Below, in pieces: positions 48,088 through 60,111 of a stretch of 64,000 nucleotides of DNA. Source of the stretch: Aquila chrysaetos chrysaetos (lineage: Eukaryota; Chordata; Aves; Accipitriformes; Accipitridae); contig NC_044010.1 in assembly GCF_900496995.4 (NCBI RefSeq), positions 434,001 through 498,000 on the forward strand, given 5' to 3'. How positions within the stretch are numbered: the stretch's first letter is position 1; each line of letters starts with the position of its first letter. Both the position numbers and the translations under genes were made by a program. Under the pieces are notes generated by a model, which worked only from the letters and a program-made list of their open reading frames with translations, ran no database searches and was not told the origin of the DNA.

Positions 48088-48693
48088 AATATTGTCATGG
48101 TTTAACCCCAGCCAGCAACTAAGCACCACGCAGCCGCTTGCTCACTCCCCACCCACACAGTGGGATGGGGGAGAGAATCAGGGAAAAAAGTAAAACTTGT
48201 GGGTTGAGATAAGAACAGTTTAATAGGACGGAAAGGAAGAAAATAATAATGATAATAATAATAATAAAATGGCAATAATATTAATAAAAGGATTGGAATA
48301 TACAAAACAAATGATGCACAATACAATTGCTCACCACTTGCTGACCGATGTGCTGTTAGTCCCCGAACAGTGATCTACACCCCTGCCGTCCTGGCCAAGT
48401 CCCCCCAGTTTATATACTGGGCATGATGTCACATGGTATGGAATACCCCTTTGGCCAGTTTGGGTCAGCTGTCCTGGCTGTGTCCTGTGCCAACTCCTTG
48501 TGCCCCTCCAGCCTTCTTGCTGGCTGGGCATGAGAAGCTGAAAAATCCTTGACTTAGTATAAATACTACTTAGCAACAACTGAAAACATCAGTGGGTTAT
48601 CAACATTATTCTCATACTAAATCCAAAACATAACACTATACCAGCCACTAGAAAGAAAATTAACTCTATCCCAGCTGAAACGAGGACAAATAT
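48088..48693 (-). repeat. Solo avian ERV LTR with intact 5-bp target duplication (copy 3)
   Basis: LTR 48093-48688 (596 bp), same family and orientation as the copy at 11931-12520 and clearly similar along its whole length. + strand ends are TGTCATGGTTTAACCCC and CTGAAACGAGGACA. It is bounded by exact AATAAT-type duplications, AATAT at 48088-48092 and AATAT at 48689-48693. A 5-bp duplication fits ERVL-like elements. Minus-strand TATA-type box ('gtttatatactggg' on +) and poly(A)-like TATTAAA are retained. No gag, pol or env adjoins it. Confidence 0.88.
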
Positions 48694-49600
48694 ATTAACA
48701 AAACACCCTAAGATACTCTGGCACACCCTTTCCAAATCCTTCAGCAAGGATTTTTGACTCTCTCAGAACCTCTAGTTGTTTCCACTTCCAACACAACCCC
48801 ATTTTATGAGAGTAGGCTTCCTTCTCCCTGCTTTCCCAGATTAGTGTGTTTGAGTTTGCAGTAAATAGATTTTGTCTAAAGAGAATGAGCAATCACCAGC
48901 TGATGATAGTTTGCTATTGAATGTGGAGGGCTGTGGGACTGACACAACTGATTCCATAACAGTATATCAGCTGACTATAGTTTTCAGGGTGAAGTTTTAC
49001 AATATAATATAATATGATCTAATGGCAGGCTGTGAAAATGGACAGACTTATTTTCTTCCCTCTGTTCTTGGACATGCTTTCCTGCTGCCCCTGTCATGAT
49101 GGATCTAATGCTCATGACTACAATGTTAAATTAGCTCAGGCCATTGATTGAACAGAAATCTAACCCATCAAAACAATTAGTTTCCCATCAACCCAGCTTG
49201 GTCACCTCTCAGTCACATGATTGTTCAAACCCCATGAAAGGAAGAGAAAATCGTTTGGTAATACAGCTTCTTGCTAGGGACTGTTTTAAAGGCTGACCTT
49301 GTACAGGATGGACAGACCAGCTGCAGGAATCAGGCTTCTGATGCTGAACATTAAGACGGTTATCAGTACACTTTCTTACTAGAGATTTAGGAGAAGATAA
49401 CAGGTGTTTCTATGAAGGATAGTAAAGCTACAAAAATTCTGTACCCTCAAGTACAGGGCAGATCAGAGTCTGTGAAAAATCCAGTTAGACATAAAAAGCA
49501 AATATGGTTCAATTTAAATACAGTACCAAAACAAGAATCAAAGTAGTGGTATACCTACTTCTATGCAAATGGTAGAATTATGAAAAATAACATGGAGGAC
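48694..49600. other. Spacer, no gene seen
   Basis: AT-rich DNA with a short TATAATATAA-type run near 49,000. No repeat family or exon recognised. Confidence 0.5.
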
Positions 49601-50300
49601 CAGTCTCTTGTCCTAACAGGAGATACACAAGGCATATTAAAAACTTTGTGGCAGACAATCTATGGGAAGTTGTAATACCGGAATACAAAATATGCAGAAA
49701 GATAAGGTAAACCATACTAGTGATAGAGTAGTACTACATGATGATGAGAACCTTGATCAAAGTAATGAACGCAGTGTCCAAACAGGTTGAAATTTCAGAC
49801 CTAAATAGGAAGTGTATAGTGTTGGATCCGCATCAGCACCTTCTGAACCTAGATTGCAACACTGTGATATGTTGATTGAGATCAGAGACCCAGCTAGGGC
49901 AGAAACTACAGTAGTAACAAAAACCTGCAATGACCTCCATATAGGCGGGACAAATGTCACATTGGGATGTGAAGTATACACAGCTGGCGATTGTGGAATA
50001 GTCAGCCAGGAAGTCCACAAAAGGTTATGACTAGATACCACGCTAAACAATTCAACTTCTTAGTTGAAACCAGTGCTTCACAGTGACCACAATGTGCTTG
50101 GAGTCAATACTCCTGTGGAAGCAATAACGGTCAAAAAATCCACTAGAATAGATCAAACAGAAACCACATAAAAATGAAGAAGCCTTTTAATCAATTAAGA
50201 GACATGACCAAAAAAATGAAACATTTCCAGAAGACATGGAGGTTACTGAAGGACACCACTAAAGAGAACAGGTCTACAGAGAAAGCCCTCAGTCCTTCTT
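49600..50300 (+). repeat. Possible very old CR1-like endonuclease relic
   Basis: Near 49,630 the + strand reads IKNFVADNLWEV in one frame, resembling the LKFVGDNFLSQV phrase of the CR1 endonuclease at 1,380-1,420. Near 50,080 it reads SDHNVLGVN, resembling CR1 SDHEMVEF. Order and spacing are roughly right but frames are broken. This is an inference from short matches. Confidence 0.3.
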
Positions 50301-50479
50301 TCATCTGCTTCAGATCCTTGCAAGGAGTGCTGTCCTCTGCCAGGATGCAGATGATATGCTCCCTAGAACCCTCTTTTTCTCCAGGGTGCAGAGGAAATGT
50401 GTGGTATGATCAGTCTTCCAAAGGAGCTGCATGAATAACCAGAAAAAAAACCAAGCCAGGACAAGCAAACTTCCAAATC

Positions 50480-51395
50480 CTACAGCTTATCCTGCTTTTC
50501 CCAGCACTCACTGTAGAAAGATGGATCACAAGACAGGAAAACACCCATCCAGCCTTCCCAGTGATATCTGCCTTTTATTTCCAGTGCAGCTCTGAGCAGA
50601 GCAGAAGCAAAATTCACAGCCAGGGCCAGACGCTCCTGTGGACTGATACTGCTGAGGAAGGCATCCTGATAAAAATGACATTGCAGACCTGGTATCAGAA
50701 CACAGATATTAAAGAAGTTAATGCGCTTCCAAGCAGATCTGAATGTGCAGCAGCTGATTTAGTATAACGATCATGTTCCCCAGCATTCAAGACTATAGGT
50801 CAAGAGAGGACAGGGTTGTAATGATCAGTGTGGCAAAACTCAGTATGAAATTGTATAGACAGACGTGTCTGTCCAAGTGGTCCTGCCACAAGGTGTGGTC
50901 AGATTGCCAAGGTGAAGCTCTCCTGCAGGAAGACAACGGAGAACCCTCCTGCGCAAAGCAAGGAGAGTACCCAGTCCCTACAGAGACCTTAACTCCATCC
51001 CATGGGCTTTAGTGATGCGATTTTGAGCTGTTTCACTTGGAGGGAGAGAGAAGTTGGGTGAGGAACCTTCTGGCCAGCAGTGGTGGTGCCAGTGGTACCA
51101 GCAGTGCTGTATACCAACAAGTTCTGTAGCCAGAGCTGTGGTCCCCATGGTACAGGGAAGCATTCTGCCCTCTGGGTCCCCTTCCCTCCTTGAACAGGGC
51201 CCTCACTGATGAAGATGAGGTTGTAATCTGTCATGGCCAGGGTCAGCTTTATCTTCTTCGCAGAGCAATGAGTCTTCAGCAGGTGGCACAGCTTGTCCCT
51301 CAGCATGATGGGTCTGAGGAGCCTGCAGACCTGTGTGATGCCACGGTCCTTGTAGTGCCCCAAAGCCTGTGGACTGGGACATTTCTGTCCCTCTT
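50480..51395 (-). other. Two phase-compatible exon-like segments on the minus strand, unassigned
   Basis: Read on the minus strand. Segment A (51395-51207, 189 bases) follows acceptor 'ggacctttacttagcag' and ends at ATCA|GTGAGG. It reads EGQKCPSPQALGHYKDRGIT, QVCRLLRPIMLRDKLCHLL, then KTHCSAKKIKLTLAMTDYN. Segment B (from 50688) follows 'aatatctgtgttctgataccag', completes the split Ser codon and reads LQCHFYQDAFLSSISPQERL, ALAVNFASALLRAALEIKG, then RYHWEGWMGVFLSCDPSFYS, to TAG at 50482-50480. Within B a strong GTGAGT donor (exon end 50512) is an alternative exit. Codon choice (CTG, AAG, GCC) looks genic. I recognise no family. Confidence 0.4.
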
Positions 51396-51539
51396 CTGCT
51401 AAGTAAAGGTCCCCAGCCAAGCCCAGCCCAGCCAGTGCACCTGGCAGAGAGGAACGACTCTCCCCCTGACACGAGGACAAGCAGCAGAGGGAATGGGATT
51501 TGAAAAATATCACAAGAACCATCTCTGCTTTTTTTTGTT

Positions 51540-54500
51540 TTCTGACTGATCCCTATCAAAATATGCTATACACATAATACTACTTGTGGAATAGAATATG
51601 ATGACTCTGATACAGACAGGCAAAAAATGAGTTACACTCCAGACCAAGTGCAGTGTCTGAACAAGATGCCACAAATACTCTCAGTGATTTTTGCTGACTC
51701 TGAACACCAAATAATGCACATGAGCAAGACTATGAGCAATGTTATTAAACATACAAACATGCCATCCAAAAAATCAGTAATTTCTCATAAACAATCTGAG
51801 TTGGTAGCTTATAGAACTTATTTCAGTTCTCAGGTTAAATGAAAGTTAGAATAGCTCCCATCATTTATCCTCTGCACCTTCTTTTTAATTGGCCTATTAT
51901 CCCTCCACCACTCCTGACTTTGGTCAATAGCTTCTAATGCCGCGCTACAGCCGCTCCCTGGATTCCTGTTCCAGGTTTAATATTTTTAGATGGCATGGAC
52001 ATTAAATGTCAGCCCTGGGACACAATGCCATTTGTGGGGCACTTCCTGCACTTTCTTCTGCTCTCTTATCTTGTCCTGGGCTTGAAATACTAGGCTACCT
52101 GTCTCTTTGACATCTGGAGATTGTTGCTCCCTCATCGCCCTGGGGTACTTTTTGCACCTTTTTCCCCTTGTGATAGTCTTTATTTTAATGAGTTCCACAG
52201 AAAAAAGACTTTCTGCAGCCTTCATGCCAAAGTGTGACCCAGTACTTCAACCTGGATGCACTTGACTCAATGCAGTTCTTCCCTTCCCCCAACACTTTCC
52301 TACAAGTCAAAGCAGGGGGCTGATAAAAGAGGGAGGGAGTCCGGTGAATGTCATGCTGACTGTCGTTGTCATCCCTGTATCAGCAGCCAGTGATAACAGG
52401 AAAGGTTATTGCTGCAGGGGAATTGCTTTGCCCTCGTTTGTGATGGATTTATTATTCTGGCTGGCAAGAGAACTACTATCTTCCCTCTGTTTACCTCTGT
52501 CATTATCTCCTATTACTACCAGAGATTGTTTTATGGGAAACAGGCAAGACCTCTCCTGTGCAGGAGGGTTAGGTAGTTTTGCCTGGGTATCTGCATTTGG
52601 ATGGGGGAAGGAGAAAGAAAACAGGAAGCTTAGTCAAAACTGTACAAGATTTACTAGTATAGCTTTGACAGTAAATGAGGTTTTTAAAAAATCTTTAATG
52701 GTGGTGATAACGTGTGTTCTACAACTTTTATATTGACATCATTTATCTCAGTTAGCTGAGACAGGACAGGACAAACTAGTACAGTCAGCAACTAGTCTTT
52801 GGCAACTATGGAGTTCATATAAGTAGTTTATAGCATTTGCTCTAATAATGGTGAAAGTCTGAAATGTAAGCAAGACCCCAGTGTTACTGAGAAAAGGTTT
52901 ATGGTTGCTTATGTCTCTGCTGCAATCAGCAAAGACAGTCCCTTTCCTCATTTCTAGGTGTGTTCCTGACCCCTTTTCTAACATTCATGTGGCCATGCAT
53001 CAGCTGGAATGAAGAGCTGAGCTGACTGAAAATTAGTTTTTTGTTGCATCAAACTTCTTGATCACTAGTTCCTCTACCTAACAAATTAGGACTGTCCTTT
53101 TCAACCAGTCTGCTCCTTAAGTCCCCTAAATCAGTAGTGCAATCACCCTCTCAGAGAGATCAATAGATTCTAGCCTCAAAGAAGTGAATTTTCAAGCATT
53201 TGAAAGTTAAACATGTATCAGGAAAATAAAATAAATTATGTCTTTTCTTGCATACCTCTAATCCTAGCCATGACCTCCTGGGGATATCTGTCTACACTCA
53301 CGGTCCCTTCTTCTTGTCCAACCCCAGCTCAAGCATACCTCTAACATGTCCTTGAAACCTTCCCTTTTCATCTCAGTCCAAATAATTTTGCTTCATAAGC
53401 CAATCTTCTTCCTAAACTTTTCAGCTATCACCACATTTTTTCCTAGTTGGCCATAGCTTACATAAGAGGCAGCGTTCTTCTCTTGAAGTTAGCCAAGTCC
53501 AATACAACACCAGGAGCCCTAGCACAGCCTGTGCCAGCCCAGTTCTACACAGCTCATCACTGCATTTTCTTTCCACCCTCACAATGTCAGTCACACTGCC
53601 ATGTAATTGCATGATTGACAGCTTGAATGTGCAATTATTAAGTTTACCTATGCAACAAGCAATCTACAGGGAGGAGGGGAGGAAACGCACAAATTATCTA
53701 CCATGCGCTGCCTACCATCTCTCAAGAATGGTTTTAGCTGGCAAAAAAATACAGGTCATGGTGCAGGTGACTTATTAGGGAACATTCACCATTTGGAATC
53801 AGAGCTCATCATCTCGATATACAGGTAAAGAGCCATTTCCCAGACAGCATGTAGATGCTCTGTCCTGGAATAATAACAAATTCACAAGCTTAGAAGCATC
53901 CCTAATAGGTGTTGATCACTGGGAATGAATCTGTATTTCCTAGATATTCCTTAGCTTCTTCTGCTAAAACTGTCTTCAAGCTGATTACTACAGAGAATGT
54001 TTGTGATGCAACATTATTCCCCTAGAAAATAAGAAATCCACGGAACCCACTTCAAACAGTTCATTGAGTGTTTGTTAGTTCTTATTGACTTTAGCTGCTT
54101 TTGGATGCATAATACAGTTGTAAAAAGTTTTCTGCCTGACAGCAGTCTAATTTTACTTTTTATCTCTATTTTTTTTTCTTTAACTTTTTGATCCTTGTAT
54201 ACACATTGTGCCTATTTGATTTGCTCTCAGTTTATTCTAAGACAACACAATCAAAACTCTACCCCACCAGTAAGACACCACTTCCTTTGGAAAGCCATTG
54301 AGCATAAGCAAGGAAGAAATTATTTAATAGAGGCTACAGGGTGCTGTGGGGTCAAGAGTCACTGAGGGAATTGAGGGTTGCAATTCAAGAAGAGGGGCAG
54401 CTGTAGGGGAGGAGCCATCCAAGCTGTGGAGGTGTAGAAACAATCTCCTAGGCAATGGAGTGTAAGCACAAAATTTTAGCAGCTCAGAAGGTCACAAAGT

Positions 54501-55050
54501 TAATTGCAAGCAAGGTTGCAGTGGGTAGGGGAGAGTTGTGTATAAACTATATATTTACTTCTGTGCTTCCTGACTTACACACTTGAAGTTTTCTCTATTT
54601 AAAAAAATCAAATAATCTTATTTTTATTCTAGTAAAGACTGCTCTATTTTGAGTTTTGAAGCCTGCTGGTCTTGACCAGAAAGCTCACCAGGACATCTAG
54701 TCAGATCCACTTTAAAGTTCTGGATGAGTTGGGATCCATTTATAAAACCTAATTTTGCTGTGTTCTCTTTCATCTGATTGTCTGTGTCTTGCTCTTGCTG
54801 CTGGGTTTAAGTTCTCTCTGCTTGTTCTTTTTGCTCTCGGTTCCAAACTGTGACCACATTGTGATGTAAGATAAGACAACCTCAAATTAACAAGTACCAG
54901 TTAACAATTACCTTAGGTACCAGTATCAACATAGGTACGACTTTGTTTCATTTGATTTTGGGATGAATTCACAAAGTGCTCTGTGCAGACTGTCACAGTT
55001 GGGTTGTTTCTGGAACTGGGACATAACCCTTCGCCTTTAAAGCTCATTTG
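51540..55050. other. Spacer, no gene seen
   Basis: AT-rich DNA. Open frames at 51,986-52,225 (minus) and 52,344-52,736 (plus) have no recognisable domain. Further exons of the minus-strand candidate could lie here, but none was identified with confidence. Confidence 0.4.
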
Positions 55051-55061
55051 TTTTTTGCCAA

Positions 55062-55125
55062 GTCATGGCATATCATACTGTCATATCATGTCATACCACA
55101 ATGTCATCATGTCATATCATGACCT
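55062..55125. repeat. Degenerate TGTCATATCA simple repeat
   Basis: Successive TCATATCATG/GTCATACC/GTCATCATG units over about 60 bases form an imperfect tandem repeat of roughly 10-base period. Confidence 0.6.
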
Positions 55126-58100
55126 GTTCAAGTTTCCTTCCAAGTTCATCTATTCCAACATCTACTTCAATGGCTCCCTCATGTCCCTGTGTTCCTGTAA
55201 GTATTTATCTGCTTTCTTTTGTGAGATCTATCTTTTTTTTTTTTTCATTCTGCCTCTCCTCTGGTAACATCATCATTTCCCTACTTCAGTTATCAAAAGC
55301 TGATGATTCTCAAAATCTGCCCCGTTTCTGTCAATTCTGCTCTATTCAGTCTAGTATTAGTCAGTACATGTCCTCTTGAATATCATCATATTATCTTGTT
55401 ATTTCTCCATGATGAAAGCCCTTAAACTTTCTGGACTTGTCCTCTGAGAGTTCTCTGTCATCACCTCTCCATATTCAGCCTTGCTTACAATGTGCTCCTG
55501 CACAGCTTAAATTTCTGTCTTTTGCTACTGTTCAAGCCTTAGTCCACGGTCTATTTCTTTCTTTCACTATAAAAGCTGTCTTTTCACCCAGTCTCCCTCC
55601 CGCTTCCTAACCATTTGCACAGCATTCTTTCTCTCCCAAAGCTCCAATAGCCTCCTGTAGCTCTTTGAAGCCTCCACGAGTTATCTTGTCTAATAAAATG
55701 TCCCATTCAAGCACCTTGTTCTCATCTACAAGACATTGCCTTATCTTATATTTACTCAAGTCTTTTTCCTGCCTTTTCACTCTTTTTTGCTCCATCTGAA
55801 GCTACTGCCTGAGGCAAAGTAGACTTGCTGTGACTTTTTCCTGTCCTGCATCTCATGCCCTCATGTCCTTCTGTGCTTTGTCTCTTATTGCTTCTGTGTT
55901 TACCTCTTAGAGACCCTGTTACTATTAAGTAGTCCTCTTTTTGTCACCTTTCTCCTCTTCCTCCTTCAAAACTCCCCTTTTCCCTTTCACATTTACAGTT
56001 TCTTTTGTCCCATAGCCTATCCTTTATATTTTCTCCTTCACAGCCTTATGGACCTCTTGGACTGAGCTCTCTTAAGCACAGAATATTATTTTTTTCTTTA
56101 TTCTTAAATGACTATTTTTCTATTCTACATGTATGGTTCTGCGTAACAATAACTCTGCCTCTGCAAATTCAACTCCTTTCAGTCTGGGGTGGTAGAGGTC
56201 TCTGCATCGCCATCTGCTATAACGTCTGTGCATGCAGTGTTGGTGGCAGCTGAAAAACAGACCTTAGGTTTCATTCCAGAGGAGGCTGCAGTCTGGTGGT
56301 GGGCCATAAGGTTTGTATACAGTGAGGTCATGAAGTGGTCTAGGATGAATCTGCTAGAGAAACAAACAAACAAAAAGCTCTTACATAAGCAGAAGGCTCA
56401 AAAGTTAGTATGATGTCTGATAATTGTGTGGGCAGGGCACAGGGAACAACATTAAGCCTGTCACTGTTGATTAACAGCACTGGGATTTCAGGTGATAAAT
56501 CTCCTGGGACAGGACCATGAGAGAAGTGCGAGTCTTCAATCATCCCTCCCCCCATACTATCAGAGCTTTCACTATAAAGGCAGTAGGATGGGAAGGCTAG
56601 GAATTATGTTTCTGCATCCTGAAAAGCATTCAGGAGAGAAAAATAAAGGCCTGAGAGAAAACTGGGAAGAGGAGGGAGAAAGATAGATGGCTGACTGCAG
56701 AAGAGACCCATCTTGGGTGAGAGTACTTCTAACCTCTATTCCTTGCTTCTTCCTCACCTAAGACCCTGATTTGGGCTGTAGCTGTAGTTTCATCTGTCAT
56801 GAAGATGTCCTGCTTGAAGGAAGTACCACAGAAACATGCTTTGGAGTCCCTCTAGGGCCTTAATAGGCAAAGAAAAAACTGGTGTATGAGCAGGTTGTGT
56901 ACCCTTCCTCTCGTGTGCTGTGGGGCAGTCTAGAAACTTTTGTGAGCCCTTTCAAGAGGCTTAGGAGCACCTGAGGAGTCAAGCCATACGTACAGGTCAT
57001 CTGTGCTTGTGACTAGTGCAAGATGGTTATTACCTCTTCCTCTTTTTTTACATCTTCCTCCACTTCTGTGGTAGTCTTCCGAGTCGGTTGGTAACCTCTC
57101 AAGCAACAGAAGTACTACATTGCTGTGTTCTGGCAGAAGGGAAGATCTAGGCCTAGGACAGATGAGCAATAAAGAAAATATATAAAGAACTGTGGCAGGA
57201 AATTACAGGAAAAGTGATAGGGGAGATTTGACAGCAGTTGCTGGGCAGCAGCAGTTCAGAAAGGCAGATCTTTTCAGGTTGTGCTCAGTGTTCTGTACTT
57301 TTGGGACTCTGCTGATCTGAAAACACGGACAAGACAATGGGTAGAGCTGGAACAATACCTTCCATTAGGTCAGCTGTGCCAGCTGGAAAAAGTGGGCGAG
57401 GCATTGGGTCTGCAAGTTCTTCTCTGAGTCTGAAACAGAAGCAGCAGATCTCAGAGCAAATACAAGTTGAGAGTAGCTGCTTTGAATTTAACTAGACCAG
57501 TGTCAGTGAGGCTGTGACAAAAGACTATTGTGGAATAGAGAGGATGTTAATAGTGCCCAGAGAGCTGACAAAAGGCTTTCCTCCTAGGGGAAAGAGCAAG
57601 AGGGGTGATTTATGAGTTGTGGAGCATCATAAGATTAGTGTTCAGGACACAGGAAATAATGTGACATAAATCCAGTATCTCTACAGGTGGCATATATTTT
57701 GTCATGCACTGGAATGGTGAATTTCAGTTCTCAGTCTTTTCCTTGGTAGACAATATCAGGGTACAGAGATCAGAGGTAGAAAGATTGTTTGATGAGAAGT
57801 GTTGTCCCACTGGGAATTAGATAAATGCTAAGTCCTTAGAGTGTACACATGTACCACTATGTGTATAATGATTGTTCAGTTTCATCTGTACAGTTATCAG
57901 TGTCCCATTTGGTGCACTGGGTGAGGTGTATTACACGTGAGGGCGTGGGGGGTTTTGTGGGTTGTCTTCCTCATAGGATAGTAAAGGTTTCTTGTTCGAG
58001 TAGCATCTGGAGACTTTTGGTGAATGTTAGCCTTGGGGTCCTTCAAGGCTGAGAGGGACAGTTCTTGGTAAAAACCTTTCAGGGGAGGATCATCTTATTT

Positions 58101-58810
58101 TAGGCTATAATTATATAATTATTTTCCATGGAAGTTCCACAACAGTATCATACAAGAGAGACGGTAGAGTTTGATTAGTTGGCAGTAGGGGGTTCTTTTT
58201 TACACTGAAGCAATTTCTGATGTGCTATTCTTGTGCTTCTTGAAAAACAAGAGCTAGAAGAGTGCACATTTGGGTAAAGGTTCCCATTAGTTTTCTCCAG
58301 TGGCTGTGATGACTGTTCTCCTCCAGTAAATGTAATAGTAACTGAAGATCTGGTGCTGTATTATAGCTTTGATGTTTGCTGGGTCTTACTGTGGTTGGTC
58401 TTTAGGTTTTCTGTATATGATGCACACATTCTATACAGTTTTTTATATTTTGTACACTGTATAGTATATGCTGTGCATCATTTTTTATGTAAGCCATAGT
58501 GACATTGGTCTTCCAAAAGCATCTCAATAGGTTGGGAACAGTTAATGCCTTTATGATGGAAATCTATGAGGGTATCCAAATGTTCTTCTCTGACTTCCTA
58601 GACACGGTCACTTAGAAACTCTTCTTTAAGGTGGTTCATTACAAGTTTTGTCCTACTGATGGGCCACAGCCTTCGTCCAGGAAACATTGCTTATTGACAA
58701 TAAAGTGAGTGCTGGTGAGAATGAAATAGATGAGCCTATATGTTTTGAGGCAGCATTGATAGTGCTTTTGTAAATATTCAGAGCTTGCCTGGCCTGCCAC
58801 CAGGTGTGGG
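55126..58810. other. Spacer, no established gene
   Basis: Pyrimidine-rich on the + strand to about 56,050, then mixed. A 128-base open segment (56183-56310) with acceptor 'caactcctttcag' and weak donor AAG|GTTTGT could be an exon. It encodes VVEVSASPSAITSVHAVLV and resembles nothing known. The minus-strand frames at 55,607-55,795 and 56,930-57,169 are also unassigned. Confidence 0.35.
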
Positions 58811-58819
58811 TTGTACAGA

Positions 58820-58875
58820 CTAACAATATCCATATGGATATTATTGCTAATGGATATCCATATGGATATTGTTAG
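58820..58875. repeat. Hairpin-forming inverted repeat, 22-bp perfect arms
   Basis: Arms 58820-58841 and 58854-58875 are exact reverse complements, separated by 12 bases (58842-58853). Each arm also contains its own 16-base palindrome ATATCCATATGGATAT. Very AT-rich. Confidence 0.92.
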
Positions 58876-59944
58876 CAGAAACATTGGAGGAGGTGAAGAG
58901 GTGGTTTATGGAGGAAATCAAGTGTGTCTTCTTCTTGGAGACTGTCTTTGTACCCCACTCTCGAGGACCATGCAGACTGAGAAAAAGCAAAATGAGCCTC
59001 CAAGAGAAATGTTTTACAGGGGTCTGCAAAATGAGATAATGAGACTAATGTTCTGGACACAAAGGGTGTTTTGCCTCTCTCTCTCCCCCATCCTGCTTGC
59101 GAATCTCTTATCCTACAGTGTGAGAAGCTTGGAAATCATTATTCTGGAGAGCTGAGTGTGTACAAGAGGAGGAAGAATGAGTTAATAGCACCTCTTTAGT
59201 GACTGCGTTTGAGGCATGTGGGGTCTTCTTTTCTTGTACACAATTTCTAGGATCTTGAACTCACTGCTTTTCATTGATTAATAGCCATCAAAAGACATAT
59301 GGTTACAGGCAGCTCACTGACAGTACTGGGCGGTGTCTCTAGACCATGTTGCTGGAACATGCTTCTCATTCCTGTCCCTGGCTTGTAGCTTACTGGTGTT
59401 GGCTGATCTTATTGCTTTTTTGCCTGGCTGAGAAACAAGTGGCAGAGTAGAGAGGAGAAGCTGTTGAATGGTCTAGCCTGTGGAAAAGTGAGCATCAAGA
59501 AGAATAAATTTCTGCATATACCCATAATTGAATACCCACAGAGCAGTTTGGTGACATTCTTCAAAAGCATAGAGTGTTCCTCATGGGAAGGCTGAGATTA
59601 AGCTGTAACGCTCAGCAGTTTACAAGGATGCCTGACTTCTCCATTAGGGCTTGCTGCTTCTCCTGTGGACCATGGACTTAGAAAAATTGTCTTGGGACAC
59701 TGAGTGTCCATCTTGTTCTATCTCACCATAGTTCCTGGCATCTTTATGATTGTCACTCAGTCTTTGGACAGCTGGTATCTGGGGAGAGAATGAGGAAGAC
59801 CACTGAATTTTGTTCTCATTGCAAATATGGCTTGCTTAGGATGGAGAGGTGTGAAAGAAGAGATTTCCTGGATAATAATTTCTGCTTCCTCCTGTCTGCT
59901 TTCTGTGTCTGTACTTCTAGCTCTGTCTGTCTTACCACCTTCTT
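58876..59944. other. Spacer upstream of CLCN1, no gene seen
   Basis: Mixed-composition DNA with no recognised exon or repeat family. It may carry distal CLCN1 regulatory sites, which cannot be identified from sequence alone. Confidence 0.4.
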
Positions 59945-59960
59945 CCCCCCCCCCCCCCCC
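59945..59960. repeat. C16 homopolymer
   Basis: Sixteen consecutive C residues after a pyrimidine-rich stretch, about 120 bases upstream of the CLCN1 TATA-type box. Length is likely variable or error-prone in assembly. Confidence 0.9.
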
Positions 59961-60082
59961 GCCCTTCCCTCTCCTTCAGGAGTTCCCCTCTTCCCCACAC
60001 CTGATATTCAATCCCAGCAGAGTTAGCGCCTTTTGCTGAGATCAGACACGGCACTGGGGAATCATGTGGCAGAGGAAGGTTG

Positions 60083-60094
60083 CTATAAATATAG
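60083..60094 (+). promoter_or_regulatory. CLCN1: TATA box / MEF2-like site of CLCN1
   Basis: CTATAAATATAG is a strong TATA-type box and also matches 9 of 10 positions of the MEF2 consensus YTAWWWWTAR. It lies 259 bases upstream of the CLCN1 ATG. An E-box-like CATGTG lies just upstream (near 60,064). This suits a muscle-restricted promoter, with transcription probably starting around 60,110-60,115. Function is inferred. Confidence 0.5.
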
Positions 60095-60111
60095 TTAAAC
60101 CTTGCAATCAC

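Noticed and set aside
11931-48688. The LTRs at 11931 and 48093 as two ends of one provirus
   Set aside because: They are 36 kb apart with the complete CASP2 gene between them, and each has its own flanking target-site duplication.
55607-55795. A charged 62-codon minus-strand frame that looked CARD-like at first
   Set aside because: Purine-rich DNA readily gives such K/E/R-rich frames. No CARD hallmark or splice context was found.
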